Of a stretch of 64,000 nt of DNA, positions 52,320-64,000 are shown piece after piece. The DNA is taken from contig OZ231126.1 of NCBI GenBank assembly GCA_965153355.1, forward strand, positions 52,390,001 to 52,454,000, in the 5' to 3' direction. A model generated the notes under the pieces. The model was not told where the DNA came from. It was given only the letters and a program-made list of their open reading frames with translations, and made no database searches. The DNA comes from Flaccisagitta enflata. Lineage: Eukaryota > Chaetognatha > Sagittoidea > Aphragmophora. The position numbers were made by a program, and so were the translations under genes. Within the stretch, counting starts at the first letter, position 1; each line of letters starts with the position of its first letter.

Positions 52320-54147
52320 TTTTGCTCGTCGAGAGAGTTCGGCTTACTTTCAAACAAATTAATTCATATATATCAACACTTCGGTTTTCTTTTCGGTATC
52401 CTGGAATGGCAAAACATTTGAAAATCAAAGTTGACCTTTCTAATGAGCTTTTTTTGTCCGCGACGGAATACCAACGTTTTACAACGCCGTTTGACCCCAG
52501 TCGCGGACTCATACTCTTTCAAGATTTTTAAAAAAAGATTTTCATCCTTCTAAAAAGAAATTTCATTGTTAACAAAACAAAAACTACTCTCTATTTCAAA
52601 TCAAAATTAGCATAAGAAAGTTTCTAGTCTTTCTTATTTAAAATGGTAGTGACAAATATTCTCCTCTACAAGATACACATGCGAATGAGACTGCCGAAAA
52701 AAATGTTAGCAACGTAAAACGAAATAAAATCAACAAGATTTTTATATCATTTTGCAAATCAAAATAAATCTCATTTAAGGCAAACGTCACTGAAAGAATG
52801 AATTGACGCGTCTGGGGACGACTACCACATGGTCACATGATAGTAAATAATGTAAATGGCTTCATGAAATACAACTGCGATTATCGGTATCGCAAATTGA
52901 TCGACTAGAATTGCGGAAATTTGATCATACAGCATTGATAAAGATTTCAGTTAGCAATCGTTTACGAGATTTGGAAAAAAACTTCCAGGGGAAAATTTTA
53001 ATCGAAAGGATTTCACAAACATATCTAGCTACTTTAACATCCAACAAAGTTGATGGTATAGTATCAATTCTTCTGATAGGAAAACCGAGCCGTGTCTCAC
53101 TTCTTTAAATCATTCAGCGGGGCAAAAATTTGAGCGCAATTCTAGCGATAGACAGCTCTTACATATTGAAAATAAATACAGATATACGTGTATGTGTGTA
53201 CGCTACTACAACTTGAAAATAGGCAAGCGAAACGGATTTTAATACAAAATGAGCAGACAGTTAAGTACCCAGTCATCTTGTCTACAATGGCAGCATCTTC
53301 CAAAATGCCTCTCAAACATGATAACATCGTCAATTTGGTACCCGAAATCCTGTAGAGGATCCACAGATCCACGGGCATACAAGTTCACCTAAAAATTTAA
53401 ACTGAGAAACCATAATCATGATATTCGCCAGTCGTTGGTGAGACAAAATATCCGAGAAAGCTCCTGTGCAAAATAAATTCGATTACGGCTTTGTATAATA
53501 CTGCGTAAGTACATGTGTTTGCGAGAAGTAAAGGTGGTTAGAAAATGTAACTAGTTCACATGCCAAGTATCCCAGGATTTTTTTTTTGTTTCCGCGCACC
53601 TTAATGGTTACTTATTGAGGAAAGATGTCATAGTGTAGTTCTATTAAGTATTTGCCTCGAGGAAATCGGTGGGTTGAGTCCAATACAGGGTAACTTGTGA
53701 AGATGAGTAGATGACACAAACTTGACTTTAAGAGAGAAGTGAAATGAGAAGAGAAGGAGAAATAAATGGGAAGAAGCCAAGAACTAGAGGTGGACAGAGT
53801 CAACAAAAGGTAAAATTTCAACAAGAAAGAACGATACAGGAAAAGACAGAAAGAGAGAGATATGGGGCATCAAATGGAAATGTCTATATGCTGAATGTTG
53901 TTTCATAATTGTAGATAATCATGATGACGTGGTTTTTTCAAGTTTCACTCCGAATGTAGAAGTACAGGTAGCAACTTTTTTTTTAAGCCAGCCGTCGAAG
54001 ACTGCATTGCACTTTTGTGGGCGTTGTTGATCGGGCGCTCTTTGAAAATACTGAACATAATCGGATTTTTTTCGTCGATTATGTCTTTAACCGGTAATCA
54101 TTTATCTTTTTCCCGTTGTTTCTTATCCACTGTCATGGGTGATGTTA
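52320..54147. other. TXNL4A-SCHIP1 intergenic region, right arm
   Basis: Aligns with 20298-23543 of the left arm without the 1.4-kb insertion. It contains the tiny element at 52456-52508. No gene is seen. Confidence 0.6.
52456..52508. mobile_element. Tiny inverted-repeat element 5' of TXNL4A, right copy
   Basis: 53 bp, GTCCGCGACGGAATACC to CCCCAGTCGCGGAC. It is the same insertion as 23350-23406, without the internal 14-bp doubling. Confidence 0.65.
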
Positions 54148-57100
54148 CTACTTGCGTTGTAGCCAATCATTAAATTGTTTCAGCGGAGTTTTCTTTTGTC
54201 CCCGGGCCGTTTCCTTCACTGTCGTCGGTTTCTTACTCTTTTCCGCCATTTCCTTCAAACGCCGCGTCAAATCGTCAATGTCCACTAACATGGAATCCTA
54301 ACAAACGGCAAATTAAGAAAACCATTTAACCGACAGATCTGTCATAACACAAGCTATCAAGATCATCGCAACTATGCACCAAATTACCTTTCCATTCGGT
54401 CAGCTATACATAATTCATCTAAGTACTACTACAGTCAGCTAACCATCCATGGACCCATTCATACATCCACATACGTGGCCATCCAGCCAATCCATTCATA
54501 CATGTAACTATCAAATTATACAGTCAATCATCCACTCATTCAACCACCAATGAATCCATCCATACCATCATCCAACCATACAGTTTCACAAATTCCACAT
54601 ACCTGCTCCATATGGAGATCGTCACGTTCCTCCAACAGTCGTACTAACTCTTGAGAATAATTGTCCACTTGAGTTCGCAAATCGTTGAAAATGACCTTAA
54701 GTAGATGCAAGTGAAACTCTGTGCTTTTACAAGAGGTTCCGAATTGGGAGAAGGGTCTGAGAGGGGTGCAATGATTTTTTAACTTACGTCCGATCTTATG
54801 AAGGCCAATAGGCCTGCTCTTTTTCAAAAGGAATCGAGCAGCATATGTTAAGCCGTCAAAGACATACCTGCAGCTGTGCGAGATTCATGTCTCTTTCCAT
54901 GATAGTTTTTGTGAGCTTTCTTGTCGGGTCTGCCACGTTGATGCCATGAAAGCTCATGATCTCCTCAATAGGCGATTTTTTCCGCGACATCTTTTCAATT
55001 TCAATTTGCATATGTGCCATAGGCTGAGCCTGCGCCAGCGCCTTCTGGGCCTCGGCCCGTAAGCGAGTCTGGAAAAGAGGCAGAGTCAGACTACGATGTA
55101 ATGAAACAGCCAATGCTAGATGAAATGCTTCTATCATCGTATCATGCATGGTTCTGCCCGGTAAAAACATGTAGCACGACCGACCGGCCTGAATTACACC
55201 TTTCGAACGTATACGTATACTAATCTCACCATTCACAAACCATAACCACCCCTGATCACCAGTGATTTGGCCGGAGTATGCTATGTGCACATGACCAACA
55301 AAATGCACATCGTAATCAATACCTGTCGTGTTTCAAAATCTTCATCGGGTTCAGGCGGCTCCGTGATTTTGACTTGAGGTTGCTTTGAACCTAAATGACA
55401 TTGGGAAGGGGGAAGGAAATGATGAAGATGAGACAACTTTTCATGGTTGGACGAATAGTCACCACAGACTTAAATGATTTAAGTCAAATCTATTACGATT
55501 TACGATTATACTTTGTAGTTTCTCAAGCCAGAAAAAACAAATCAACTCCGTCAAGCGAGCCATTTGTTTCAACTTTTCTTCTCACCCGGTAAAAGACAGT
55601 GGAGAAAATGCCCAACGGATTTGGAGTTTTTCATCAATGTAGACGCCGAGGTTCCATCCGCCGCAGCCGGGATGGGGACGGTGTTGACGCCGTCTTCCAT
55701 CGCCGACTGTTGACCGATCAACGTCGCCGACGGAGTCAGCGTCGAATCGAGTTCATCTAACGCCGCGTGGTGGCGCTCCGAAGATCTATCACCGTCTTCG
55801 TCGTATTCAACGTCACCACCAGCTGTGCTTCCGTCGATTTCGATCGTTTCTGAATCCTCGTTCATGAAGCATATCTGGAGGTTCATGTTGGATCTGGTTG
55901 GGGGGATAAAAATTGGAGAGGGGGGGGTAGAGCAAAAGAAAAAGGTGGGGGTAATGGATAAATAAATGTTGTAAGGCCCAAGTAAGAACCCCATGTGAGA
56001 AGTAGTAAAACAGTAAAGACTGTTTACTTGAGTCTGGTGGCGAGGTTAGGCTTGCGCTTGACACGTTCACCGCAGTAGTAGTCGGCAGCGGCGTCATCCT
56101 CGGCGTCACCCATCGCCAATCGGCGTCGAATCTCTTCACGATCGTTGGCCTTGGACCCGCTAGACGCCTGATATACGCCAAGAAGTATGGGCAATGAAAT
56201 TGAAGTCATAACAGACAATGAGTAAGACGTCTTGATAAACAAACCATAAAGTTGGTGAGCTTGACAAATCATTTGAGTAGAAAGCAATCGCCACCCGAAA
56301 AAACCTCTCATGCATCTGACATAAATGAAGGAAAACTTTGAATGACATGGTTAGTTACCTTTCGCCTGGCTTCTTCTTCGGCAGCTTGTTCCAACTTCCT
56401 CTCAAGAGAAGACCAATCCATTCCACTCATTGACGGTGGCGCCAAACTCTCAGCACTGGATAAAGGAAGAGCAGAAAATCAATCGGCAAGTGCGTGAACG
56501 ACAAATCATTAATCTTGAAATATCTAGAAAGTGTACTGTGTACTACAATGAGTACTGTCATAACCACGTCTTCCTCCTATGGCGATATCATACCAGTCAT
56601 CCTTCTGACCTGTAAACTTCAAAGGCCCCGCTCTCGGACGCCGGACTCATGACTTCGCTTTTCTGTCCTCCGGCTCCATCCTTAGGGTGATCGTACTTAA
56701 CGTGATCAACCTTGATCGGCGCCATCTCCGGCAAAGGTGGGGCCACGATCCTCCAAGCCTCGACGACGTCGATCGTCAGCGACTCCAACTCCTTGTCGAC
56801 GGTCATTTCCGGTCGCGAAGGCGCCGTCAAAGACGCGGCGTCGTCGGCGTCACGCGGAAGATCGTCGACGTCGATCGGCGGTCGAGTCGATGACGCGACG
56901 GATGAAGGAAGCAAAAGCGAATCCGATTCAGGACAAGACAAAGAATCTGCTTCCACATTTTCTTGAGAAATGTCCATCGGAGTCGGCTGCGCGCTCTCCG
57001 TGTAACTGGAAAGCCAATGGGCGAACAGGGGACGAGAGTAGGTACATAATGAGTGGGCTGTGTAAGGCCTAAAGCCATGGTTTGAGGAATGAATTATGGG

Positions 57101-59308
57101 ATGAGGAACGTCAAAGCACACAAAAGACCCCCCCCCCCCGGAAACCGTGAAAACCATGCCAGTTTACCTGTTCAAATCGTCGCACGTAGAATTCTTTTCT
57201 TCCGTGTCCTCGTCGTCGCTTAACGTTCCCTCCTTTAATAAAGTCATAAATAATTTCTTTTTTTATTACAAAAAAGCTAGTTAATGAGAACATCCAGGCA
57301 GCAACAGCAGCCTGAATTCTGCAGCGCAACTGCTTCTTACCAAGGGTCATAGTTTGAGCCAATAACCATTGTTCACTTTCATAAAGCTAAATTTTTATGA
57401 AGTCCTTAATTCAATTACGTCCTGAATTGCCCCTGTCCCAAATAGCCCCACCCTCCCCTATTTATAAGTCGGCCTAAATCATAGCGATAACACACGATCT
57501 CCACTTCTCCACGCTTACCAAAATGGAAGCAGATCTTTCATCGGCGTCTTCTTCGCCGTCGCTGGCGCCGGTCAAAGTCGACGTGCAAGTGAGACCAAAG
57601 GGCAACGCGTTCGCGTTCATCTTCTTCAATTCGGCAAATTCTTGGGCCAAACTCAAATAATTTATCTTTTTCATGCGTTTCGCGTACGACTCTTCAGATT
57701 CTTCCTCCACTGGTACGGAGAAAATACAAAGAAAATGGCCAAGAACGGAAATGAGAAGACGGAAGAAAGGAAATAATGAATAAAATGTGGAAAAGGAGCG
57801 AGGAAAGAAGGAAAGACAGGAGGAAAATGAATTATAGAAAAAAAGAAAAGAATCAAGGAAAAGAGGAAAAGAATCAAGAAAGAGGAAAAGAGACTAAGAA
57901 AAGAACGGAAGGCCTGATATAAAAAAAAGGAAAGGTAAATAGAAGCAGGCAAGAAATAAAGAAAGAAGAGCAAAACAGGTCGCCCAAGGGCAAAACGTGG
58001 TCAGCGATACCCGTTGCCCTGCTTTGCATGATTGTAAATTGGAATGAGAGGAAGCAGAGCAGCGGCCCCGAAGGGGACGAAGTCCTGTAGAACCCAGGGG
58101 AACTTTTGTTCGTCCGTCCGTCAGTCCCAGAGGCCTTGGTCGCGGTAAATATTGCGCCGCGACCACTCCTTATCCACCAAGGAAGGCGCCAGCTCCAATC
58201 CATTCCGCGTCTTCAGACTTCCTCCTCCCCCAGTTCCGGTTCCGCGTCCTCCCTGCCTAAAATTCCGGCTCCGGCTCCACCTCCACCTCCAGGATTTTTT
58301 GCCGCGTCCGCGTCATTTCCATATCCGCGTCTGATTTAGTAATTGTTTTCATCTTATACCCTTCACTGACTATTTTACAAGTGAGTAGAAAGTGATTTAG
58401 GTTGAGAGGGAGCAGGGCAGCGGCCCCAAAGGGGACGAAGTCCTGTAGAACACAGGGGGAATCTGTCCGTCCGTCCGTCCGTCCGTCCGTCTGCCTTCCT
58501 TTTGTCCAGGATGCCCTGTTATTCAAATCTTTATTGAATATCATGGAGAAATGACAAAAGGCAGTATATGGACAATGGTACCCTTGCCCATATTTTGTAG
58601 TTTGTGGGTTATGTTGAGGGAGGAGCAGGCCAGGATCTGGGTCTCTGAGACCAGAATATGGGTCTCAGAGACCAATTTCTTGGTCTCAGAGGCAAGGAAT
58701 TCAGTCTCTGAGGCCAGGATTTGGGCCTCTGAGGCTAGGATTTAGGTCTTTCAGGCCAGAACCTAGGTTTTGGAGGTCAGAGTCTGGGTCCCAAAGATCA
58801 GGATCTGGGTGTCTATGGTTAGGTTGAGGGTTATAGGAGCCAGAATCTAAGTTTAAGGGGCCATAATGATAGAAATCAGGCCAGAATTCAGTTTTTCTAG
58901 CCAGAATTGGCCCATTTTGCTTGGTTTTGGGCCATTTTGCCTGAATTTGGCCCATTTTGCCTGGATTTGGCCCATTTTGGCTAGATTTAGGCCATTTTGC
59001 TTGGATTTGGGCGATACTGTGAGGATTTGGGCCCCAAAAGAGACGAAGCCCTGAGGGTGGGGCAGGGGGGGGACGGACGTACGGACAGATTCCCCCTGTG
59101 TTCTACAGGACTTCGTCCCCTTCGGGGCCGCTGCCCAAAAAGAAGGAAGAAGGGAAGCAGGTAAGAAAGAATGGTTGAAAGTATCAAAGAACGAAGGGAA
59201 TCAAGAAAGAAGAAAAGAAAGAAAGAAAAAGAAAGAAAGAAAGCAAGCAAGTGAGAAAGAATGGAAGCAAGTATCAATGAACGAAGGGGAACAGGAGAGA
59301 AAGCAGGA

Positions 59309-59380
<72 letters not shown>

Positions 59381-60110
59381 AAAAGAAGGGAAGCGAACTT
59401 GGGAGAAAAACTGGAACAAGTTTCAAAGGACGAAGGGAAACAAGAAAGAAAGAAGACAAAAAGGAAAGCAGGCAAGAAAGCAAGAAAGAATGCAAGAAGG
59501 CAAGAAAGGAGGAATGGAAGCAAATATCAAAGAACGAAGGGAAATGCGAAAGAAAGAAGACAAGAAAGAAAGAAGACAAGAAAGAAAGATGACAAGAAAG
59601 AAAGAAAGACGACAAAAAAGAAAGAAATAAGACAAGAAATTAGACAAGAAAGAAAGAAAGAAGACAAGAATGAAGGCAAAAAAAGCAAGAAAGAAGAAAG
59701 GCAAGAAAGAAAGAGGGCAAGAACGAAAGAGGGCAAGAAAGAAAGAAGGCAAAAAAGAAAGAAAGAAGGCAAAAAAGAAAGAAAGAATGCAAAAAAGAAA
59801 GAAAGAAGGCAAAAAAGAAAGAAAGAAGGCAAGAAAGAAAGAAAGAAGGCAAGAAAGAAAAAAACAAGGCAAGAAAGAAACAAAGAAGGCAAGAAAGAAA
59901 CAAAGAAACAAGGCAAGAAAGAAACAAAGAAACAAGGCAAGAAAGAAACAAAGAAACAAGGCAAGAAAGAAACAAAGAAAGAAGGCAAGAAAGAAAGAAA
60001 GAAGGCAAGAAAGAAAGAAAGAAAGAAGGCAAGAAAGAAAGAAAGAAAGAAGGCAAGAAAGAAAGAAAGAAGGCAAGAAAGAAAGAAGGAAAGAAAGAAA
60101 GAAAGAAGGC

Positions 60111-60174
<64 letters not shown>

Positions 60175-60296
60175 AGGCAAGAAAGAAAGAAAGAAGGCAA
60201 GAAAGAAAGAAAGAAAGAAGGCAAGAAAGAAAGAAAGAAAGAAGGCAAGAAAGAAAGAAAGAAAGAAGGCAAGAAAGAAAGAAAGAAAGAAGAAAG

Positions 60297-60359
<63 letters not shown>

Positions 60360-60492
60360 AGGCAAGAAAGAAAGAAAGAAAGAAGGCAAGAAAGAAAGAA
60401 AGAAAGGCAAGAAAGAAAGAAAGAAAGAAGGCAAGAAAGAAAGAAAGAAGGCAAGAAAGAAAGAAAGAAGGCAAGAAAGAAAGAAAGAAGGC

Positions 60493-60548
<56 letters not shown>

Positions 60549-62120
60549 AAAAAAGAAAGAAAGAAAGAAAGAAAGAGAGAAAGAAAAAAGAAAAGAAAAG
60601 TCGAAAGTGGAAACAACTCACATTGCTTGCTTGGATTCTCGTCGCCGCTACCACTTCCACCGCCGTCGTCGCCGTCCTCTGCTCTGCCGTCCACTGATCG
60701 TGAGTCTCCTGGAATGATTCGATTTTTCGCGTCGGAAGACGAGGTCGTTGACGCCGAATCTCTCGCGGTCGCCGTCGAGCCCCCCGTCGATGCGTCGAAG
60801 CGAAAGTCTGTCGACGTCAAGTCGTGTTTGGCGATCAGTTTCAACTCGCCTTCGGAGAAGGACGTCGTTAGATGCTCCTTAAACGCGTCTCCGATCTCCG
60901 AATAATCGCTGATGACGCTCTCGTTGTCCGATTCGTCGTCGTCATTTTCTGGGAAGAACAAAACCCTTAAATGCTAGGAAATATACAGACGGGACCATTT
61001 TAAGAGCTGAGGCGGGACCCTAAGCGTTAGCACCCCTCCCTACAGCCCACTGTATTGAGACAATTTTGACACTTACTGTGGCAGTTGATACTTTAAGTGG
61101 GTACAAATGGCCCCACCGTGGCGATTTTTGAATTTCCACCTAGAACACCCCCAAATTTTTAAAATTGTTGAAAAAAACTGTTTAATTTTTTTTAATCAGA
61201 TTTGGGTGATTTCATTAAATTTAAGGGTGTTCTAAATGGAAATTCAAAAATCGCTGTGGTGGCGCCGCTTGTACCCACTTAAGGTATCAATCGCTACAGT
61301 AAGCATCAAAATTGTCTGAACACAGTAAGCTGTAGGGGGGGGGTGCTAACGCTTAGGGTCCCGCCTCAGCTCTTAAAATGGTCCCGTCTGTACGGCAAAT
61401 TGACAAATTCAGTCACTCTTACGCTAAAATGTATGTTTAGTTGCACAGATTGCGTATCACTGCAAAAATACGAATCGCCATATAGCATATATGCGTAAAA
61501 CTCATTCGCTCTTCAATCTCACTTTCATGCAATGAAATCGTCACATTCATTCATGAGACAGTAAAAAACAAGCAAGGCCTTTAACCTTCATCGCGCTTAT
61601 TTTCCTCACCTCCGCTGACTGCTTGCTGTTTTATCGAAGGTTTCGTGGAACACAGGACCGTCATGAGTTCCTGCGAAGATGTATCTTCAACGGTGGATGC
61701 CGTCGTGGCGACGGCTGGTATCAGCGGAGATGACACTATCGATTCCGTGATGGCGGCGGTGGAGGTCGTGTCCGTGAGGGGGGTGGCTATAATATCGTCG
61801 TGAGTGTATGAAGCGGTTGCAGTGAGAGATTCCGTCAGTGTTTCTTCGATCAAATTTGCATGAGGTTGGTTATCGTTGCGAGGGTGGAGATGAAGCTGAT
61901 GGTGAAGCGCGTCAGTGAGCGGCTGAAGGACGTCGGCGTTATCGACGACAGTCGCCAAGTCTCCGCTACCGCGTCTCGTGTTCAATAAAGAGGAAGCGTC
62001 CGTCAGAGGATGGACCACGAGCACGGAGGAGGAGGAAGAAGAGCTATCGAGGTTCTTTGCAGCCGACGGGTGACCATCATTCGTCGTCGTCGTCGAGGGG
62101 AGTTTGCTTTCAACCAACAT
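54148..62120 (-). CDS. SCHIP1: Schwannomin-interacting protein 1 homologue, complete copy
   Basis: Scaffold protein that binds merlin and cytoskeletal partners. Exons on the - strand: 62120-61610, 60948-60622, 57709-57519, 57232-57168, 57005-56610, 56455-56359, 56167-56028, 55893-55586, 55390-55323, 55068-54868, 54695-54603, 54297-54148 (stop TAG). All phases agree and give 848 residues, much longer than vertebrate SCHIP1 (about 490) because of a Ser/Thr- and acid-rich N-terminal half. The start is the first ATG after an in-frame TGA at 62159-62161. Conserved parts: [13 protein letters not shown] near 505, NLQICFMNE near 580, and the C-terminal 150 residues with the [13 protein letters not shown] and coiled-coil blocks. 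The function call rests on that C-terminal half. Exon 1 has no family signature and is joined by phase and splice sites only. Confidence 0.92.
57979..59136. mobile_element. Compound GGGCAGCGGCCCC family insertion, right arm
   Basis: Inverted relative to copy A at 9303-9830. It begins with the family tail (GTCGCCCAAGGGC), then GCAGCGGCCCCGAAGGGG at 58060, a second GGGCAGCGGCCCCAAAGGGG at about 58418, and ends CCTTCGGGGCCGCTGCCC at 59136. At least two copies appear joined. A ~20-bp TCTGAGGCCAGGATTTGGG array at 58630-58800 and CATTTTGCCTGGATTTGGCC copies at 58910-59010 fill the middle. Confidence 0.65.
59155..60600. repeat. (AAAG)n tandem repeats in SCHIP1 intron, right arm
   Basis: About 1.4 kb of AAAG repeats with GGCAAGAAAGAAAGAA sub-units. 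It produces open frames of up to 512 codons (Lys/Glu/Arg or Ser/Phe/Leu rich) on both strands. These reflect the stop-free tetranucleotide and run into SCHIP1 exon 2 by chance. Confidence 0.96.
60986..61390. mobile_element. 405-bp foldback MITE with TA target duplication, right arm only
   Basis: Starts CAGACGGGACCATTTTAAGA and ends TCTTAAAATGGTCCCGTCTG, an exact inverse. Inverted similarity covers nearly all of it. TA flanks both sides (60984-60985, 61391-61392), and the left arm has the uninterrupted CCGTATATTTCC at 7758-7769. A TA duplication points to Tc1/mariner-type transposases. No coding region. It sits in SCHIP1 intron 1. Confidence 0.92.
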
Positions 62121-63917
62121 GACGATGACTGCGAATGAAGATGGACTGTTCCCACGTTTTCAGTCTATAGAACATGACGTAAATGACATGTTCTTGCCTC
62201 TCTCAAATCGTGACTGCGACGCGCCCTCCGCTCAATCGCTGTTAAATGGTAATTTGATAATTCGTGACAACGATTAATATCGTGAAACATCAGGTATAAT
62301 CGTTCATCGAATACGCGCTTTACGATGATAGAAATAAAAATGTAATCATCTTAGTCTTTTGTAACTAACAAAAAAAAGTATCATTGATGAAAAAAGCGAT
62401 GTTATGACATGAAGATCTTAGTTAAAGATTCGACTTATTGGTGACTTAAGCAGAGTCAGACAGGCAAACCGATTAATAGGCAGACAGAAAGTCCGATGGA
62501 TCTAGAGGAACAGACAGATAGATTGAAGGGGAAGACTAAACAACCCCTTGGGCTTGGGATAACAAGAGCGCACCAAAAAGAGGAATTGCCGTTGAAATTC
62601 CTAAGGCGATGGGGGCGTTTAGAAACAATTTTGATGAATGTCGATGATAATCCCACGAGAAAAAAAAAACTCGGCTCTGAAAAAATGGGAATATTCTTTT
62701 TGTGGGAAGAAAAAAATGGTCCTGAAGAGAATTGAGCGAATTGAGTTAGTTTTCAGAAAAAAAAGACCTCGAATGGACTTAGTTGGCACTTAAAATAGAA
62801 AAGAGAGAAAGGGAAGAAAATGACCAAATTCTTAGATCTGCGACCCTGAAATCCCCTTTTTAAGTTGCAAAATGGTTAGCAGAAAGGAATAAGGCGACAA
62901 GGGAGGATACGTTGCATCGCTCGGGTATATGTATGAACGGTAACATGACAATCATCGCTATTTATCAACTTTTTATGCACCCTATGAAAGTTCTGTAATT
63001 CTTTCTTGGTACGAGGTAATACAACCGTTGAAAAGAACTTCAACTGCTTTGAAAATTTATCCTTTAAGAGAATGAGAGTTAGATAAGCTGCCGTGTCACT
63101 GAGGAGAGCAGAATGTCTAAATTATCACGAGTGACACGCTTCATAATTTTAAACTATTTTTGTTTATTTCTAAATTCTAAATTACATAACAGATAGAATC
63201 AAAGTATCACATGGAGAAGAAGTGAAGAGTTTCCTTTGTTGCGGTCTTACTCAGCCTTCGCACAAGGCGTTTAACCGAACCAAAACTTTTCATTTGCCAT
63301 TTTCAACAAGCTTGCGTGATAAGAATATAAAATGTATTCCTACACTCTAGCTAGAATAAATAATTACTTTAACAATTCATGTAAGAGGGGAGGGAAATGG
63401 CTATACGATGCATTGAAACGTACAACATGCGACATATAGACATATCATTCACAACACCCAATATAGGGCATAGGGGCGTGAAACACAAGGGTTCACTTTT
63501 ACTCCCGGAACACGAAGACATGTCTAGACACAGGCTTATTCACGAAGACATGTCTAGACACTGGCTTATTCATTGATGTCAAAACACTTGTGACACGGAG
63601 TCCCTTGCATCATGCACCACGAAGGAAGGCTCAGACAATGGATACATGTCAGTGTCACTAAAAGTAAGAAATCACTGTCAGACGCATCAGGTGATATAGG
63701 AATTTTTATCAAAAATGGGGTATACAGGCCAAAAAATTAAGACCGGAGAATGCAGGCAGAAGTACGACGAAAACTTCGGTCAAGTGCAAAGGTTCAGTAG
63801 TGCTTAACGGTGTCATCCGTCGCCAACACTAATAACGACAAGGTTTCGCAAAGAAAAGGTTTCGCAAAGAAAGCCACTCCTGAGAACGATGGATGACCTT
63901 TCAATCTCATACGGCAG
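62121..63917. other. SCHIP1 upstream region
   Basis: The SCHIP1 5' untranslated region and promoter should lie at its left end. A CRE-like TGACGTAA occurs at 62175-62182, 55 bp before the start codon, which could be chance. No gene is seen in the rest; a CACGAAGACATGTCTAGACAC direct repeat pair is at about 63510-63560. Confidence 0.45.
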
Positions 63918-64000
63918 TCACAAATCAGCACCGTCGAGCAGATCGAGAAACATTCGGAAATCGTCCTTGTGATTGACGTTATCTCCTCCATCGTCTTCAT
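63918..64000 (-). CDS. Possible last coding exon of an unknown gene (partial)
   Basis: Read from the window edge, the - strand encodes an acidic end, EDDGGDNVNHKDDFRMFLDL..., closing with TGA at 63920-63918. The GC-rich codon style resembles the real exons in this window and differs from the surrounding AT-rich DNA. I do not recognise the protein. It could be chance; sequence beyond 64000 is needed. The longer open frame in another register here (63794-64000) has no such composition. Confidence 0.35.
   Translation of the reverse strand, partial: EDDGGDNVNHKDDFRMFLDLLDGADL

Noticed and set aside
59261-60961. Very long open frames (up to 512 codons), Lys/Glu/Arg or Ser/Phe/Leu rich, on both strands
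   Set aside because: They are produced by the stop-free (AAAG)n tract. Only the SCHIP1 exon 2 part at 60622-60948 is real coding sequence.

Overview
The window is animal nuclear DNA. Its genes are split by GT-AG introns, and between them lie long microsatellites and many short inverted-repeat transposons. SCHIP1, which I know only from animals, is present. An invertebrate seems most likely, but I cannot name the phylum. There are no prokaryotic features.

The main structure is a large imperfect inverted duplication. The left arm runs from about 7600 to 29803 on the + strand and the right arm from about 61570 back to 46501 on the - strand. A single-copy spacer of about 16.7 kb separates them. 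Both arms carry the same genes in the same order: SCHIP1 (adaptor that binds schwannomin/merlin), TXNL4A (DIM1, a U5 snRNP protein) and PGM3 (phosphoacetylglucosamine mutase, UDP-GlcNAc synthesis). All shared complete exons have identical lengths and intact splice sites in the two arms. The right locus is complete. The left locus lacks SCHIP1 exon 1, and its PGM3 is cut off inside exon 7. TXNL4A is complete in both.

The arms differ mainly by insertions. The left arm alone carries a 2.9-kb element with a decayed PIN/XPG-like plus CXC coding region, several foldback elements and a 1.4-kb composite insert. The right arm alone carries a 405-bp MITE flanked by TA and a 335-bp MITE. In many cases the other arm preserves the empty site, so target duplications can be read directly. 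This pattern fits either an old segmental duplication or two divergent haplotypes joined head to head during assembly. Sequence alone cannot separate the two.

The spacer holds the 3' half of the complete PGM3 gene and a single-copy CSNK2B gene (casein kinase 2 beta) on the - strand, plus repeats. Left of the left arm (1-7600) I see no gene. That stretch holds minisatellites with a 24-bp unit, a hAT-type MITE and a striking array of about 40 perfect 24-bp palindromes ending at the duplication breakpoint. To the right of SCHIP1 there is about 1.8 kb of non-coding sequence and perhaps the last coding piece of another gene at the window edge. The genes belong to unrelated pathways (cytoskeletal scaffold, splicing, sugar-nucleotide synthesis, kinase regulation), and their adjacency implies no joint function.
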